64,000 bases of DNA from an uncultured Lentisphaeria bacterium (GTDB lineage Bacteria; Verrucomicrobiota; Lentisphaeria; Victivallales; UBA1829). The stretch is taken from assembly GCA_949282305.1 (NCBI GenBank), contig CASDPB010000004.1, forward strand, positions 43,040 through 107,039, read 5' to 3'. Position numbers and translations under genes: made by a program. Below the pieces are notes generated by a model. The model saw nothing but the letters and a program-made list of their open reading frames with translations, did not search any database and was not told the origin of the DNA. This document shows, piece by piece, positions 9,101 to 16,124 of the stretch; positions within the stretch are counted from its first letter, which is position 1; every line of letters begins with the position of its first letter.

Positions 9101-9583
9101 ACCGTGCTGCGCGGTCAGGTGGCGGTCAGGGAGACTCCGGTCAAAGTGAATGTCCGGCCGCCGGAGGGGTTTGTCGTCGAAGCGGAGGATTTTATTGCGG
9201 AAAAAGGGGGAAAAGTCCTGGTGCGTTCCGACAAGGCAGGAGTCAGCAAAGGAAAAAGTTTCTCGCATTGGGATAAGACCGGTCATGAATTGACGTGGAA
9301 GATTCATGTTCCGGAAGATGGAAAATATAAACTGCAGCTGCGTTACTGCGGAGAGCCAACGACCCGGACGATCCGGGTCAATGATGAAATGCTCGGCGTT
9401 TTCCATATTCCCACTTCAGGCGGCTTTGGAACCGGTGCCGGAGATTGGGAGACTTATACCGTTGAACGGCAGGGAAAGGCGCTGCCTCTGACATTGAAGG
9501 CAGGACTGCAGACCATCCGCATTGTCAACACCAGAGGCGAGATGATGAATCTCGATTACCTGGCTTTGGTCCCGGTAAAATAG
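6131..9583 (+). CDS. Secreted PL11-like rhamnogalacturonan lyase with flanking carbohydrate-binding domains
   Basis: A 1150-residue secreted protein. A signal peptide covers about residues 1-30 (LCLLGVLVLSCFRAEA). Next come a beta-sandwich at about 30-150, a CBM4/9-like domain at about 175-330 (IEIENGNFEQS ... ELDDLYVRLIG), and an Fn3-like strand set at about 355-430. The PL11 beta-propeller spans about 440-900, recognised by repeated Ca-binding loops (IGDLDGDGKYD, YDLNGDGKAEVALK, IADLDGDGRDEI) and GRSAYNHASRNQLAVAYLDG. A C-terminal CBM35/6-like domain begins at VVEAEDFIAE. PL11 enzymes cleave rhamnogalacturonan I of pectin by beta-elimination. The ATG follows GAAGGAG; an upstream in-frame ATG at 6017 lies in the transposase relic and is rejected. 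The exact substrate is inferred. Confidence 0.82.
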   Translation: MGNLTEWRGRSALCLLGVLVLSCFRAEARFEAESVLENPEILQKEKFVKDQWTLWSTDVDAAKKWSGGVVIRGNGVTQDRVPGEGSPILTFHISLPEKGRFDIYAKVQRSVAVSTDGGKTWRRFSGGFVARDVPGSRTPYRLQIADAYVNPGNAGPCYIDFFEVRPGEHAQAMANRKIEIENGNFEQSAGGRFPGWSKLWTRNPKAASRIEASAEKPHSGKYAARFQMTDAADWSWNNVRFAVEPGEEFVYGGFARKLSGKAGEVALQFVGYRDGRLVSYETSSLELASMNSEWKKYEKTFVVPYNVNQLQFRVVGEGTGVFELDDLYVRLIGRKEVKIPVLPKPRLKYEPVTGFSNRRIEEKLDRGLVAMRTRDGVYLSWRLLKDDSSSGFDLFRVADGRETKVNAVPIRQTCDYLDTEPGNAAEYVVRPSDGGHGVIGRAETREKTQGNPHLTFTLGDPRGRVDKVGIGDLDGDGKYDLVARIASGSVDPWHVVWKPSPDTLKLEAFSQDGKRLWSFDQGWSIERGIWYSPFLVYDLNGDGKAEVALKQGEGDPRDADGRVTGGKEYLMILDGMTGKKIAEVPWPDREGFTGRSAYNHASRNQLAVAYLDGKTPAIIALRGTYATMKAEAWQLNGRKLELLWKYDSRAYGREYQGQGAHTTRIADLDGDGRDEIILGSAVLDDDGRPLWTTGLGHPDYLYVTNVTNKNPGMEIITVLETATPKGGGIHVADAKTGKTVWKLGEPANHVHHGYGADLDPRYRGLEVGGVDTDSSFERRRLKRWFFNGDGELLFRDAAVPEQKAIRTVFWDADLQREIVSAIPRDFLGGPSGGVTEGSFLMAADIFGDWREEIFTAVKGEVRIYSTDIPAMDRRVTLMQDPQYRLAVATSSMGYLFDSCLSYLPTDVSPNLNLTLSPKGMTRSLRVVISAPLDRPLRGTLTLSLPSCFDCRPEKRNIDLAKGGLETLNISMKIVGELQGKIRAELVLDDGTVLRGQVAVRETPVKVNVRPPEGFVVEAEDFIAEKGGKVLVRSDKAGVSKGKSFSHWDKTGHELTWKIHVPEDGKYKLQLRYCGEPTTRTIRVNDEMLGVFHIPTSGGFGTGAGDWETYTVERQGKALPLTLKAGLQTIRIVNTRGEMMNLDYLALVPVK

Positions 9584-9602
9584 AAAGAACTTTGTTTTTG
9601 TT

Positions 9603-9631
9603 CAGAACGGCATCGTGATGATGCCGTTCTG
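9603..9631. terminator. Perfect 12-bp hairpin between convergent genes
   Basis: CAGAACGGCATC (9603-9614) pairs fully with GATGCCGTTCTG (9620-9631) around a 5-base loop. It lies 20 bases after the PL11 gene stop and upstream of the lipA end. Neither strand has a clear T run after the stem, so it may be a processing-type 3' end or a bidirectional stop rather than a classic terminator. Confidence 0.6.
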
Positions 9632-9742
9632 GTGTCCGTTTCACAGCGATGTTTCCCCGCGTGTCGAACCGTTGGAACGGAGCTCCTGTCGCGGGGAGAA
9701 CATCCCGTCAATGAGGAAAAATCGGCGGAAATTTTCCCGCCC

Positions 9743-10621
9743 TTAACTCTTTGCGAGTTCCTCCGCATAATAGGAGCTGCGGACAAGGGGACCGGAATTG
9801 ACATGTTCAAAGCCGATCTCTTTTGCATAGGCGCCCCATGAGTCGAAAACATCCGGTTCCACATAACGTTCCAGCTTCCAGTGTTCCTTCGACGGCGGCA
9901 GATACTGCCCGATCGTCAGAAACGTGGCGCCTGTCGCGCGGATGTCGCGGATTGTCTGAAGCACCTCGTCATCCGTTTCCCCCATTCCGACCATGATGCC
10001 GGATTTGACGGGGATGCGTCCGCCGGTGATAGAGTATGCTTTTTCCAGAACCGCCAGAGACCGGCGGTATTGGGCTTTGGAACGGATCAGGGGCGTCAGG
10101 CGCTCCACCGTCTCCACATTATGATTGTAGACATCGGGACCCGCGTCCAGTACGGTGCGCATGTCTTTTTCCACAAAGTTGAAATCGGGAACCAGCACTT
10201 CAACCTTTACGCCCGGGATTCTGTTTTTCAACGCCCGAATCGTCTTTGCAAAATGCCCGGCGCCGCCGTCCGGCAGGTCGTCGCGCGTGACGCTGGTCAC
10301 AACGACGAACGCAAGTTTCATTTTTGCGGCGGCTTCGGCGAGATGCTCCGGTTCCATCGGGTCCGGAGGGAGAGGCTGTTCAACGTGTCCGACGGCACAG
10401 AATTTGCAGTTGCGCGTGCAGCGTTCCCCGAGGATCATGAATGCGGCGGTTCCGCGATGCCAGCATTCGCAGAGATTCGGGCACTGTGCGCCGCGGCAGA
10501 CCGTATTCAGGCTGTTCGTTTTCAAAAGCGCGTCCACATGATCGCGCTGCTCCCCGCAGGGAACCTTGACCCGAATCCACGGCGGCAGTTTCGGGCGGAA
10601 ATCAATCTTTCCGGAACTCAT
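9743..10621 (-). CDS. lipA: Lipoyl synthase
   Basis: A 292-residue radical SAM enzyme that inserts two sulfurs into octanoyl groups on lipoate-dependent proteins. Both iron-sulfur sites are visible: the auxiliary cluster Cys42, Cys47 and Cys53 (VCRGAQCPNLCECW) and the radical SAM cluster Cys68, Cys72 and Cys75 (CTRNCKFC). The C-terminal RSSYYAEE supplies the serine that ligates the auxiliary cluster. It begins 7 bases after the fabF stop and probably shares its transcript, linking fatty-acid synthesis to lipoylation. No lipB is in the window. Confidence 0.97.
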   Translation of the reverse strand: MSSGKIDFRPKLPPWIRVKVPCGEQRDHVDALLKTNSLNTVCRGAQCPNLCECWHRGTAAFMILGERCTRNCKFCAVGHVEQPLPPDPMEPEHLAEAAAKMKLAFVVVTSVTRDDLPDGGAGHFAKTIRALKNRIPGVKVEVLVPDFNFVEKDMRTVLDAGPDVYNHNVETVERLTPLIRSKAQYRRSLAVLEKAYSITGGRIPVKSGIMVGMGETDDEVLQTIRDIRATGATFLTIGQYLPPSKEHWKLERYVEPDVFDSWGAYAKEIGFEHVNSGPLVRSSYYAEELAKS

Positions 10622-10628
10622 CTCACGC

Positions 10629-11855
10629 TCAGCATTTGGAGATTACGAGACTTGCATTGGAGCCGCCGAATCCGAAACTGTTGCTCAGGGCATGTCTGAT
10701 TTCGACGTTCTTCCGGGTTTCCCGGACAAGATCCGCCCATGCGAAAGAGTCGTCGGGATCCTCCAGATTCGCGGATTTGCTGATGAAAGAGTGTTCCAGC
10801 ATCAAAGTCGTGAAAATCGCCTCGACGGCACCTGCCGCGCCGATCATGTGTCCGGTCATGGATTTTGTGCTGTTGATCGCGACTTCGTGATCGTTTCCGA
10901 AAACTTTTTTGATGCCCTCAAGCTCAATGGGATCTCCCACCGGCGTGGAGGTTCCGTGCGTGTTGACATAGGTGACATCGGAGCTTTTGAGCCCTGCGGA
11001 TTCCAGCGCCCGTGACATGACTTCCGCCGTCGATTCCGCGTTCGGGACAACCATGTCCACTGCGTTGCTGTTGGAGTAATAGCCGGAAATGACCGCTTTC
11101 GGTTCCGCTCCGCGTTTCACCGCGTGTTCCTCGCTTTCAAGCACGAGCATGCCCGCGCCTTCGGCAAGCACAAAACCGTCGCGCTTTCTATCGAACGGAC
11201 GGCTTGCCTTTTCCGGCGTGTCGTTGAAACTGTGGGAGAGGGCGCGCATTGTGTTGAACCCGAGCGCCTGTCCCCAGCTCAGCTCTTCGGAGCCGCCCAC
11301 GATTACCATTTCATATTCGCCGGATCTGATGAGGCGCGCGCCGGCGATGATTGCCAGGGCGCTTCCGGTGCAGGCGGCGCTGATGTTGTAGCTCTCGCCG
11401 GTGATTCCGTAGAGAAGCGATATATTGGCAACTGCCGAGGACGGCATGATCTTCGGCACGGAGAAAGGAGATACGCTGCGGAGACGGTGCGTCGTGTCAA
11501 ATGACTTCATGTTTTTGTAGACCGTCATGTAGGAACTTCCGGCGCATCCGTTGATGAGTGCTATTCTGCGGTTGGGAAGGTCTTCGGGAGTGAACCCGGC
11601 TTCCACCAGTGCTTCATAAACCGCGGCGGCGGCCATACGGGAGTTCGGAGACATGAAACGCAGGTTTTTCACGTTGAACATCGGACACTGCACCTCATTG
11701 TCGGACACTCCGGCAACCTGGCTTTCCAGCCCCATGTCGCGCCATTCCGGCATGAATACGATTCCGGTTTTCCCGTCCATCAGACTCTGCACGTTCTGCG
11801 CCAGTCCATTCCCGAGCGGAGTTACGAGTCCGCGTCCCGTTATGACAACTCTCAT
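10629..11855 (-). CDS. fabF: Beta-ketoacyl-ACP synthase II
   Basis: A 408-residue condensing enzyme of fatty-acid elongation. The Cys-His-His triad is Cys162 (ISAACTGSALAI), His300 (VNTHGTSTPVGD) and His336 (KSMTGHMIGAAGA), with Lys331 in the STKS motif. The length and N-terminus (VVITGRGLVTPLG) fit FabF better than FabB. It lies upstream of lipA in a two-gene unit with a sigma-70-like promoter at 11902-11930. Confidence 0.95.
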   Translation of the reverse strand: MRVVITGRGLVTPLGNGLAQNVQSLMDGKTGIVFMPEWRDMGLESQVAGVSDNEVQCPMFNVKNLRFMSPNSRMAAAAVYEALVEAGFTPEDLPNRRIALINGCAGSSYMTVYKNMKSFDTTHRLRSVSPFSVPKIMPSSAVANISLLYGITGESYNISAACTGSALAIIAGARLIRSGEYEMVIVGGSEELSWGQALGFNTMRALSHSFNDTPEKASRPFDRKRDGFVLAEGAGMLVLESEEHAVKRGAEPKAVISGYYSNSNAVDMVVPNAESTAEVMSRALESAGLKSSDVTYVNTHGTSTPVGDPIELEGIKKVFGNDHEVAINSTKSMTGHMIGAAGAVEAIFTTLMLEHSFISKSANLEDPDDSFAWADLVRETRKNVEIRHALSNSFGFGGSNASLVISKC

Positions 11856-11901
11856 AGTATGTAAATCCTTTCCGGCAGTTTTTACTCTACTTCATCACGG
11901 C

Positions 11902-11930
11902 AATATAACCTTTTACTCTGCTGATTTCAA
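11902..11930 (-). promoter_or_regulatory. fabF: Predicted sigma-70-type promoter of fabF-lipA
   Basis: On the minus strand, TTGAAA (complement of 11925-11930) and TATATT (complement of 11902-11907) are separated by 17 bases. They lie 47-75 bases upstream of the fabF ATG. Confidence 0.6.
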
Positions 11931-12074
11931 CGCGCCAACTCCTTTCCGGATACTTTTTTTGACGTTTTTTCCCGTTTCGGATACGGCGGAAATGACGGAT
12001 TCTGCAAAACTTGTTTCCCGACCTTGAAAAAATCTCTTTTCCGGATTATACTCCGAGCACAGGGAGGCTTCGGG

Positions 12075-12383
12075 ATGACGACGGAGGAGTTTCAAAATCT
12101 GGTTTATTCTTTTGTGAGGGCGATTCCTCGCGGGCGTGTCGCCACATACGGACAGCTTGCGCTTCTCGCCGGCTGTCCGGAACGTTCACGGATGGTCGGC
12201 AGGGCTTTGCGCGATGTCCCGCGGAATTTGAGGCTGCCCTGTCACAGGGTGGTCAATGCGGCGGGACGCTGTGTGCCGGGATGGCCGGAACAGGCGGTTC
12301 TGCTCCGCAGGGAAAATGTCGTTTTCCGCCCGAACGGAAATGTGGACCTCGGACAATGCCTCTGGGATTGCTTTGAAGAATGA
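12075..12383 (+). CDS. Minimal MGMT-family protein (O6-alkylguanine DNA alkyltransferase active-site domain)
   Basis: A 102-residue protein consisting only of the DNA-binding, active-site domain of methylated-DNA-protein cysteine methyltransferases. GRVATYGQLALLAGCP is the helix-turn-helix region, RSRMVGRALRD carries the likely arginine finger, and LPCHRVVNAAGR contains the acceptor Cys56. Alkyltransferase-like (ATL) proteins of this size usually have Trp or Ala in place of Cys; here Cys is kept, so self-alkylating repair is possible. An upstream in-frame ATG exists at 12024, but ATG 12075 has a GGAGG site and fits the family start. It is transcribed divergently from fabF. Confidence 0.85.
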   Translation: MTTEEFQNLVYSFVRAIPRGRVATYGQLALLAGCPERSRMVGRALRDVPRNLRLPCHRVVNAAGRCVPGWPEQAVLLRRENVVFRPNGNVDLGQCLWDCFEE

Positions 12384-12403
12384 CTTTTCCATTTTCTTTC
12401 GAT

Positions 12404-12432
12404 TTGCAAACAGGAAATGTCTGTGCTAAATT
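12404..12432 (+). promoter_or_regulatory. trpB: Predicted promoter of trpB
   Basis: TTGCAA (12404-12409), a 17-base spacer and TAAATT (12427-12432) lie 44 bases upstream of the trpB start. Confidence 0.5.
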
Positions 12433-12475
12433 ATCAGGTCATGTTTTATTTTGAAATCGCAGAGAGGAAAGTAAA

Positions 12476-13702
12476 ATGGATTACAGAAGTTACTTCAAGC
12501 AGTATCCGGACAAGAACGGGCGCTACGGCGAATATGGCGGAGCGATTCTCCCGCCGGAGCTGGTTCCCGTGTTCAAAGAGATTACGGAGGCTTATAACGC
12601 AATCTGCCATTCCGCGCAGTTCATCAATGAGCTCCGCCGCATCCGGAAGGAATTTCAGGGGCGTCCGACTCCCGTTTATCATTGCGACCGGCTTTCACGC
12701 AAGTTGAAAACAGGCTGCCAGATTTATCTCAAGCGCGAGGATTTGAATCATACCGGCGCACACAAACTCAATCACTGCATGGGGGAGGGACTTCTTGCAA
12801 AATTCATGGGCAAGAAGAAACTGATCGCCGAGACCGGCGCCGGGCAGCATGGCGTGGCGCTCGCGACTGCCGCCGCATATTTCGGACTGAAGTGCGACAT
12901 CTATATGGGTGAGGTCGATATTGCAAAACAGGCGCCGAATGTGACGCGCATGAAAATCCTCGGCGCAAATGTCGTGCCTGTGACTCATGGACTCAAAACC
13001 CTGAAAGAGGCGGTCGATGCCGCGTTCGATGCTTATCTTAAGGAATACAAAGAGGCAATTTACTGCATCGGTTCCGCACTCGGCCCGCACCCGTTTCCGC
13101 AGATGGTGCGTGATTTCCAGATGTGCGTCGGGCTTGAGGCGCGCGAACAGTTCCTTGAAATGACGGGCATCTTCCCCGATGTCGTCTGCGCCTGCGTCGG
13201 CGGCGGCAGCAATTCCGTGGGGATGTTCTCCGCGTTTCTCAATGATCCCGTTGAAATCTGCGGTGTCGAGCCGCTTGGCAGAGGCCCGAAAACAGGCGAT
13301 CATGCCGCTTCCATGGCATTCGGCAAACGCGGCATTCTCCATGGTTTTGAAAGCATTCTGCTTCAGGAAGAGGACGGTTCGCCGTCTCCTGTCTATTCGA
13401 TTGCCAGCGGTCTGGACTATCCCGGCGTCGGTCCCGAACATGCTTTCTGGCGTGATCTCGGCAGAGTCAACTACGTTACGGCGACCGACGAGGAGGCGAT
13501 TGACGCATTCTTCAAATTGTCCCGATATGAGGGAATCATTCCCGCGCTCGAAAGTGCTCATGCGGTTGCGTATGCGATGAGGCGCGCACGGGAGATGAGC
13601 AGCGGCGCTATTCTGGTCAACTGCAGCGGCCGCGGCGACAAAGATGTCGATTATGTTGTCGAGCATTACGGCTACGGCGAACAGTTCATGTTCAAAGACT
13701 GA
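12476..13702 (+). CDS. trpB: Tryptophan synthase beta chain
   Basis: A 408-residue PLP enzyme that condenses indole with serine. The N-terminal [15 protein letters not shown] and the lysine motif [14 protein letters not shown] (Lys97 binds PLP) are diagnostic. [17 protein letters not shown], the phosphate-binding [13 protein letters not shown], and the late SGRGDKDVD follow in the usual order. The length and motifs place it with TrpB1, which normally pairs with TrpA, yet no trpA or other trp gene is adjacent. Its own promoter and a strong terminator bracket it as a single-gene unit. Confidence 0.95.
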   Translation: MDYRSYFKQYPDKNGRYGEYGGAILPPELVPVFKEITEAYNAICHSAQFINELRRIRKEFQGRPTPVYHCDRLSRKLKTGCQIYLKREDLNHTGAHKLNHCMGEGLLAKFMGKKKLIAETGAGQHGVALATAAAYFGLKCDIYMGEVDIAKQAPNVTRMKILGANVVPVTHGLKTLKEAVDAAFDAYLKEYKEAIYCIGSALGPHPFPQMVRDFQMCVGLEAREQFLEMTGIFPDVVCACVGGGSNSVGMFSAFLNDPVEICGVEPLGRGPKTGDHAASMAFGKRGILHGFESILLQEEDGSPSPVYSIASGLDYPGVGPEHAFWRDLGRVNYVTATDEEAIDAFFKLSRYEGIIPALESAHAVAYAMRRAREMSSGAILVNCSGRGDKDVDYVVEHYGYGEQFMFKD

Positions 13703-13724
13703 TCGCTGTCAGTCGGAATTTCAG

Positions 13725-13766
13725 AACCGGCAGAGTATCCCCCGCGATATTCCGCCGGTTTTTTTT
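13725..13766 (+). terminator. Terminator of trpB
   Basis: AACCGGC (13725-13731) pairs with GCCGGTT (13754-13760), followed by six further T. It starts 23 bases after the trpB stop. Confidence 0.88.
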
Positions 13767-13776
13767 ATGGACTGCC

Positions 13777-13804
13777 TTGCATCATGAAAAATCCGCTTTA
13801 TAGT
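13777..13804 (+). promoter_or_regulatory. Predicted promoter of the secreted-protein gene at 13860
   Basis: TTGCAT (13777-13782), a 16-base spacer and TATAGT (13799-13804) lie 56 bases before the ATG. Confidence 0.5.
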
Positions 13805-13859
13805 GTTCCCAGGTTCCGGTAAACAATACGGACAGGGTATAATCAGGAGATAAGGACGG

Positions 13860-14393
13860 ATGAAAAAGTGTTTTTTCTTTCTTGCTTTTTCTTTTCTCTG
13901 CTTGTGGAGTCTCTTTGCTGAGGAGGGAACTTTTTTCCGGGTGGAGCTTCATGAAAATTTCTTTTCTGCGGAGTATTCACCGGAAATTTTTGAATGGTAT
14001 GCCGCTTTGCTGGGAAAAGACTTCAGTCTTGTGGAAAAGCCGCCTCGCAATCTGTATCTGAAAAGCTGTTTTTATCTTTGCAGCCGCAAAGGAATGGCAA
14101 GTCCCGGCTGGGAGGGCGGGAGTGTTACCGGAGCTGATTTCACGGTGGAGGGGAAGGGGGTGAGGACGCCGTGTTCCGCTGTTGCGGAGGTGAGGACTTT
14201 TCCTTTTTCCGATGGGATTGCATGGTGTCTGTTTGAGATCAGAATCACGGGACCGGTCAGTGTGGTGCGTCAATATGGAGTGGCTGTCAGGCGGGTGATG
14301 CGGAATGGGTGTTCTGTTCCGGGAATCACGGGGGATGTCCGCGGATTTCCCGCGTCCCGTCTGCTGATTTCTTCCGGCATGAGAAATGAATGA
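13860..14393 (+). CDS. Hypothetical secreted protein
   Basis: A 177-residue protein I do not recognise. Residues 1-20 are a clear signal peptide (KKCFFFLAFSFLCLWSLFA, then EEG). The mature part has scattered Cys residues and alternating hydrophobic strands (AWCLFEIRITGPVSVV), so a small beta-rich periplasmic or outer-membrane protein is plausible. It has an AGGAG ribosome site and its own promoter, and it ends about 190 bases before cysS. No domain can be assigned. Confidence 0.7.
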   Translation: MKKCFFFLAFSFLCLWSLFAEEGTFFRVELHENFFSAEYSPEIFEWYAALLGKDFSLVEKPPRNLYLKSCFYLCSRKGMASPGWEGGSVTGADFTVEGKGVRTPCSAVAEVRTFPFSDGIAWCLFEIRITGPVSVVRQYGVAVRRVMRNGCSVPGITGDVRGFPASRLLISSGMRNE

Positions 14394-14519
14394 AAGTCTT
14401 CCGGAAATCCTGCCGGGGAAAAATTCCATTGTCAGCCGTAACGCCGTTGAAATCCGGTAAAAAAGACCGATGGGAAAAATGAGTTTTCAGTCTTCTTTTC
14501 CTACTTTTTCGGCTTTCCA

Positions 14520-14549
14520 TTGGAAAAAATGGGATTCCGCGTGTAAATT
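14520..14549 (+). promoter_or_regulatory. cysS: Predicted promoter of cysS
   Basis: TTGGAA (14520-14525), an 18-base spacer and TAAATT (14544-14549) lie 35 bases before the cysS ATG. Confidence 0.45.
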
Positions 14550-14583
14550 AGCCGCGATGAAACATAACAGAAAGGATTTTTGA

Positions 14584-15996
14584 ATGCGTTTCTATAATAC
14601 TTTGGGACGTAGTATGCAGGAGTTTCAGCCGATCGAGGAAAAGTCCGCGAAGATGTACACCTGCGGCCCGACGGTCTATAATTATGCCCATATCGGAAAT
14701 TTCCGCGCTTATTTGTTTGAGGATCTGCTCCGCCGTTCTCTGGAATACCATGGATACAAGGTAACGCAGGTCATGAATCTGACTGATGTTGACGACAAGA
14801 CGATCCGTGATTCCCGGGCTGCCGGACTGAAACTTCAGGATTTCACCCGCAAGTACAAGGATGCGTTTTTTGAAGATCTCAAGACTCTTCGCATTGAGCC
14901 CGCCGAGCATTATCCCGAGGCGACGACGCATATTCCTGAAATGATTGAAATGATCCGGATTCTCTTTGAGAAAGGATTTGCCTACAAGTCCGAGGACGGT
15001 TCCGTCTATTTCTCCATCGCCAAGTTCAGGGATTACGGAAAACTGGCGAAAATTGATATGGAGCAGCAGCGCTCCGGCGTCCGTATCAACAACGACGAAT
15101 ATGACAAGGATTCCGTTGCCGATTTCGCACTCTGGAAGGCATGGAGCGAGAGCGACGGCGATGTCAAGTGGGACAGCCCGTGGGGACCGGGGCGTCCGGG
15201 CTGGCACCTTGAATGCAGCGCCATGAGCATGAAATATCTCGGCAGGACATTCGACATCCACACGGGAGGCATTGACAACATGTTCCCGCACCACGAGGAC
15301 GAAATTGCGCAGAGCGAGGCCGCAAACTCCTGCAAGTTCGTGAACTACTGGCTTCATTGCGAACATCTGACGATCGATAAGAAGAAAATGTCGAAATCTC
15401 TCGGCAATTTCTATACGCTGCGCGACCTGCTGAACAAAGGGTATTCCGGAAAAGAGGTCCGCTGGGCGCTTATCGGAACGCATTACCGTTCCAAACTGAA
15501 CTTCAATCTCGGACTCTGCGATCAAGCGCGTTCGACTCTGGAGAAGTTTACCGCGTTCTTCGGTCGCCTGAAGGCGCTGCCGCAGGGAACAGCCGGAAAA
15601 GAGGAAGCGTGCAGGCTTGCAGCGGAAGCCGATAAGAAATTTGCGGATGCCATTGGAGACGACCTGAATATTGCCGAAGCGCTGTCCGCCGTTTTTACGC
15701 TGGAACGTGCTGTGAATACGGCGCTTGCTGCCAATTCCTTCCAATCCGAAGCCGGCGGGGTGATCCTTGAACAGTTCCGCCGTTTTGACAGAGTGCTCGC
15801 CGTTTTCGATGTGGACGCCGCCGCTTCCGAAGAAGCGGAAGAGGTTCCCGCCGAGATTATGGCTCTTGTGCAGAAGCGCATTGAAGCAAGAAAGGCAAAG
15901 GATTTCAAGACGGCTGATGAGATTCGTGATTCTCTGAAAGCACAGGGGTGGGCTGTCGTGGACACTCCCCAGGGCATGAAAGTCAAAAAGGCATGA
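14584..15996 (+). CDS. cysS: Cysteine--tRNA ligase
   Basis: A 470-residue class I aminoacyl-tRNA synthetase. The zinc-binding start [16 protein letters not shown] has Cys27 and the HIGH-type motif HIGN (36-39). [15 protein letters not shown] and the Cys/His ligands in [10 protein letters not shown] and [12 protein letters not shown] complete the catalytic site. The KMSKS loop reads [11 protein letters not shown]. The C-terminus keeps the helical DALR-type domain and a final zinc-free tail ([19 protein letters not shown]). The AGAAAGGA site precedes the ATG. It is a single-gene unit. Confidence 0.97.
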   Translation: MRFYNTLGRSMQEFQPIEEKSAKMYTCGPTVYNYAHIGNFRAYLFEDLLRRSLEYHGYKVTQVMNLTDVDDKTIRDSRAAGLKLQDFTRKYKDAFFEDLKTLRIEPAEHYPEATTHIPEMIEMIRILFEKGFAYKSEDGSVYFSIAKFRDYGKLAKIDMEQQRSGVRINNDEYDKDSVADFALWKAWSESDGDVKWDSPWGPGRPGWHLECSAMSMKYLGRTFDIHTGGIDNMFPHHEDEIAQSEAANSCKFVNYWLHCEHLTIDKKKMSKSLGNFYTLRDLLNKGYSGKEVRWALIGTHYRSKLNFNLGLCDQARSTLEKFTAFFGRLKALPQGTAGKEEACRLAAEADKKFADAIGDDLNIAEALSAVFTLERAVNTALAANSFQSEAGGVILEQFRRFDRVLAVFDVDAAASEEAEEVPAEIMALVQKRIEARKAKDFKTADEIRDSLKAQGWAVVDTPQGMKVKKA

Positions 15997-16005
15997 GACA
16001 GGGAG

Positions 16006-16035
16006 CGGTGAAAAATAGTGCAATATTTTTCACCG
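16006..16035 (+). terminator. Hairpin after cysS
   Basis: A perfect 12-bp inverted repeat, CGGTGAAAAATA (16006-16017) with TATTTTTCACCG (16024-16035), begins 9 bases after the cysS stop. The T-rich segment is inside the stem, so it is terminator-like but not canonical. Confidence 0.6.
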
Positions 16036-16124
16036 TGAATGTTTCCTGCGGGTTGAATAATGCGCCGCGCGATATACATTATAAGGTTTTGCGGTAGTTT
16101 GACAATAAAAAATAAGGGTTGGTC

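Noticed and set aside
14548..16023. 491-codon minus-strand frame opposite cysS
   Set aside because: Shadow of cysS; no motifs and no ribosome site.
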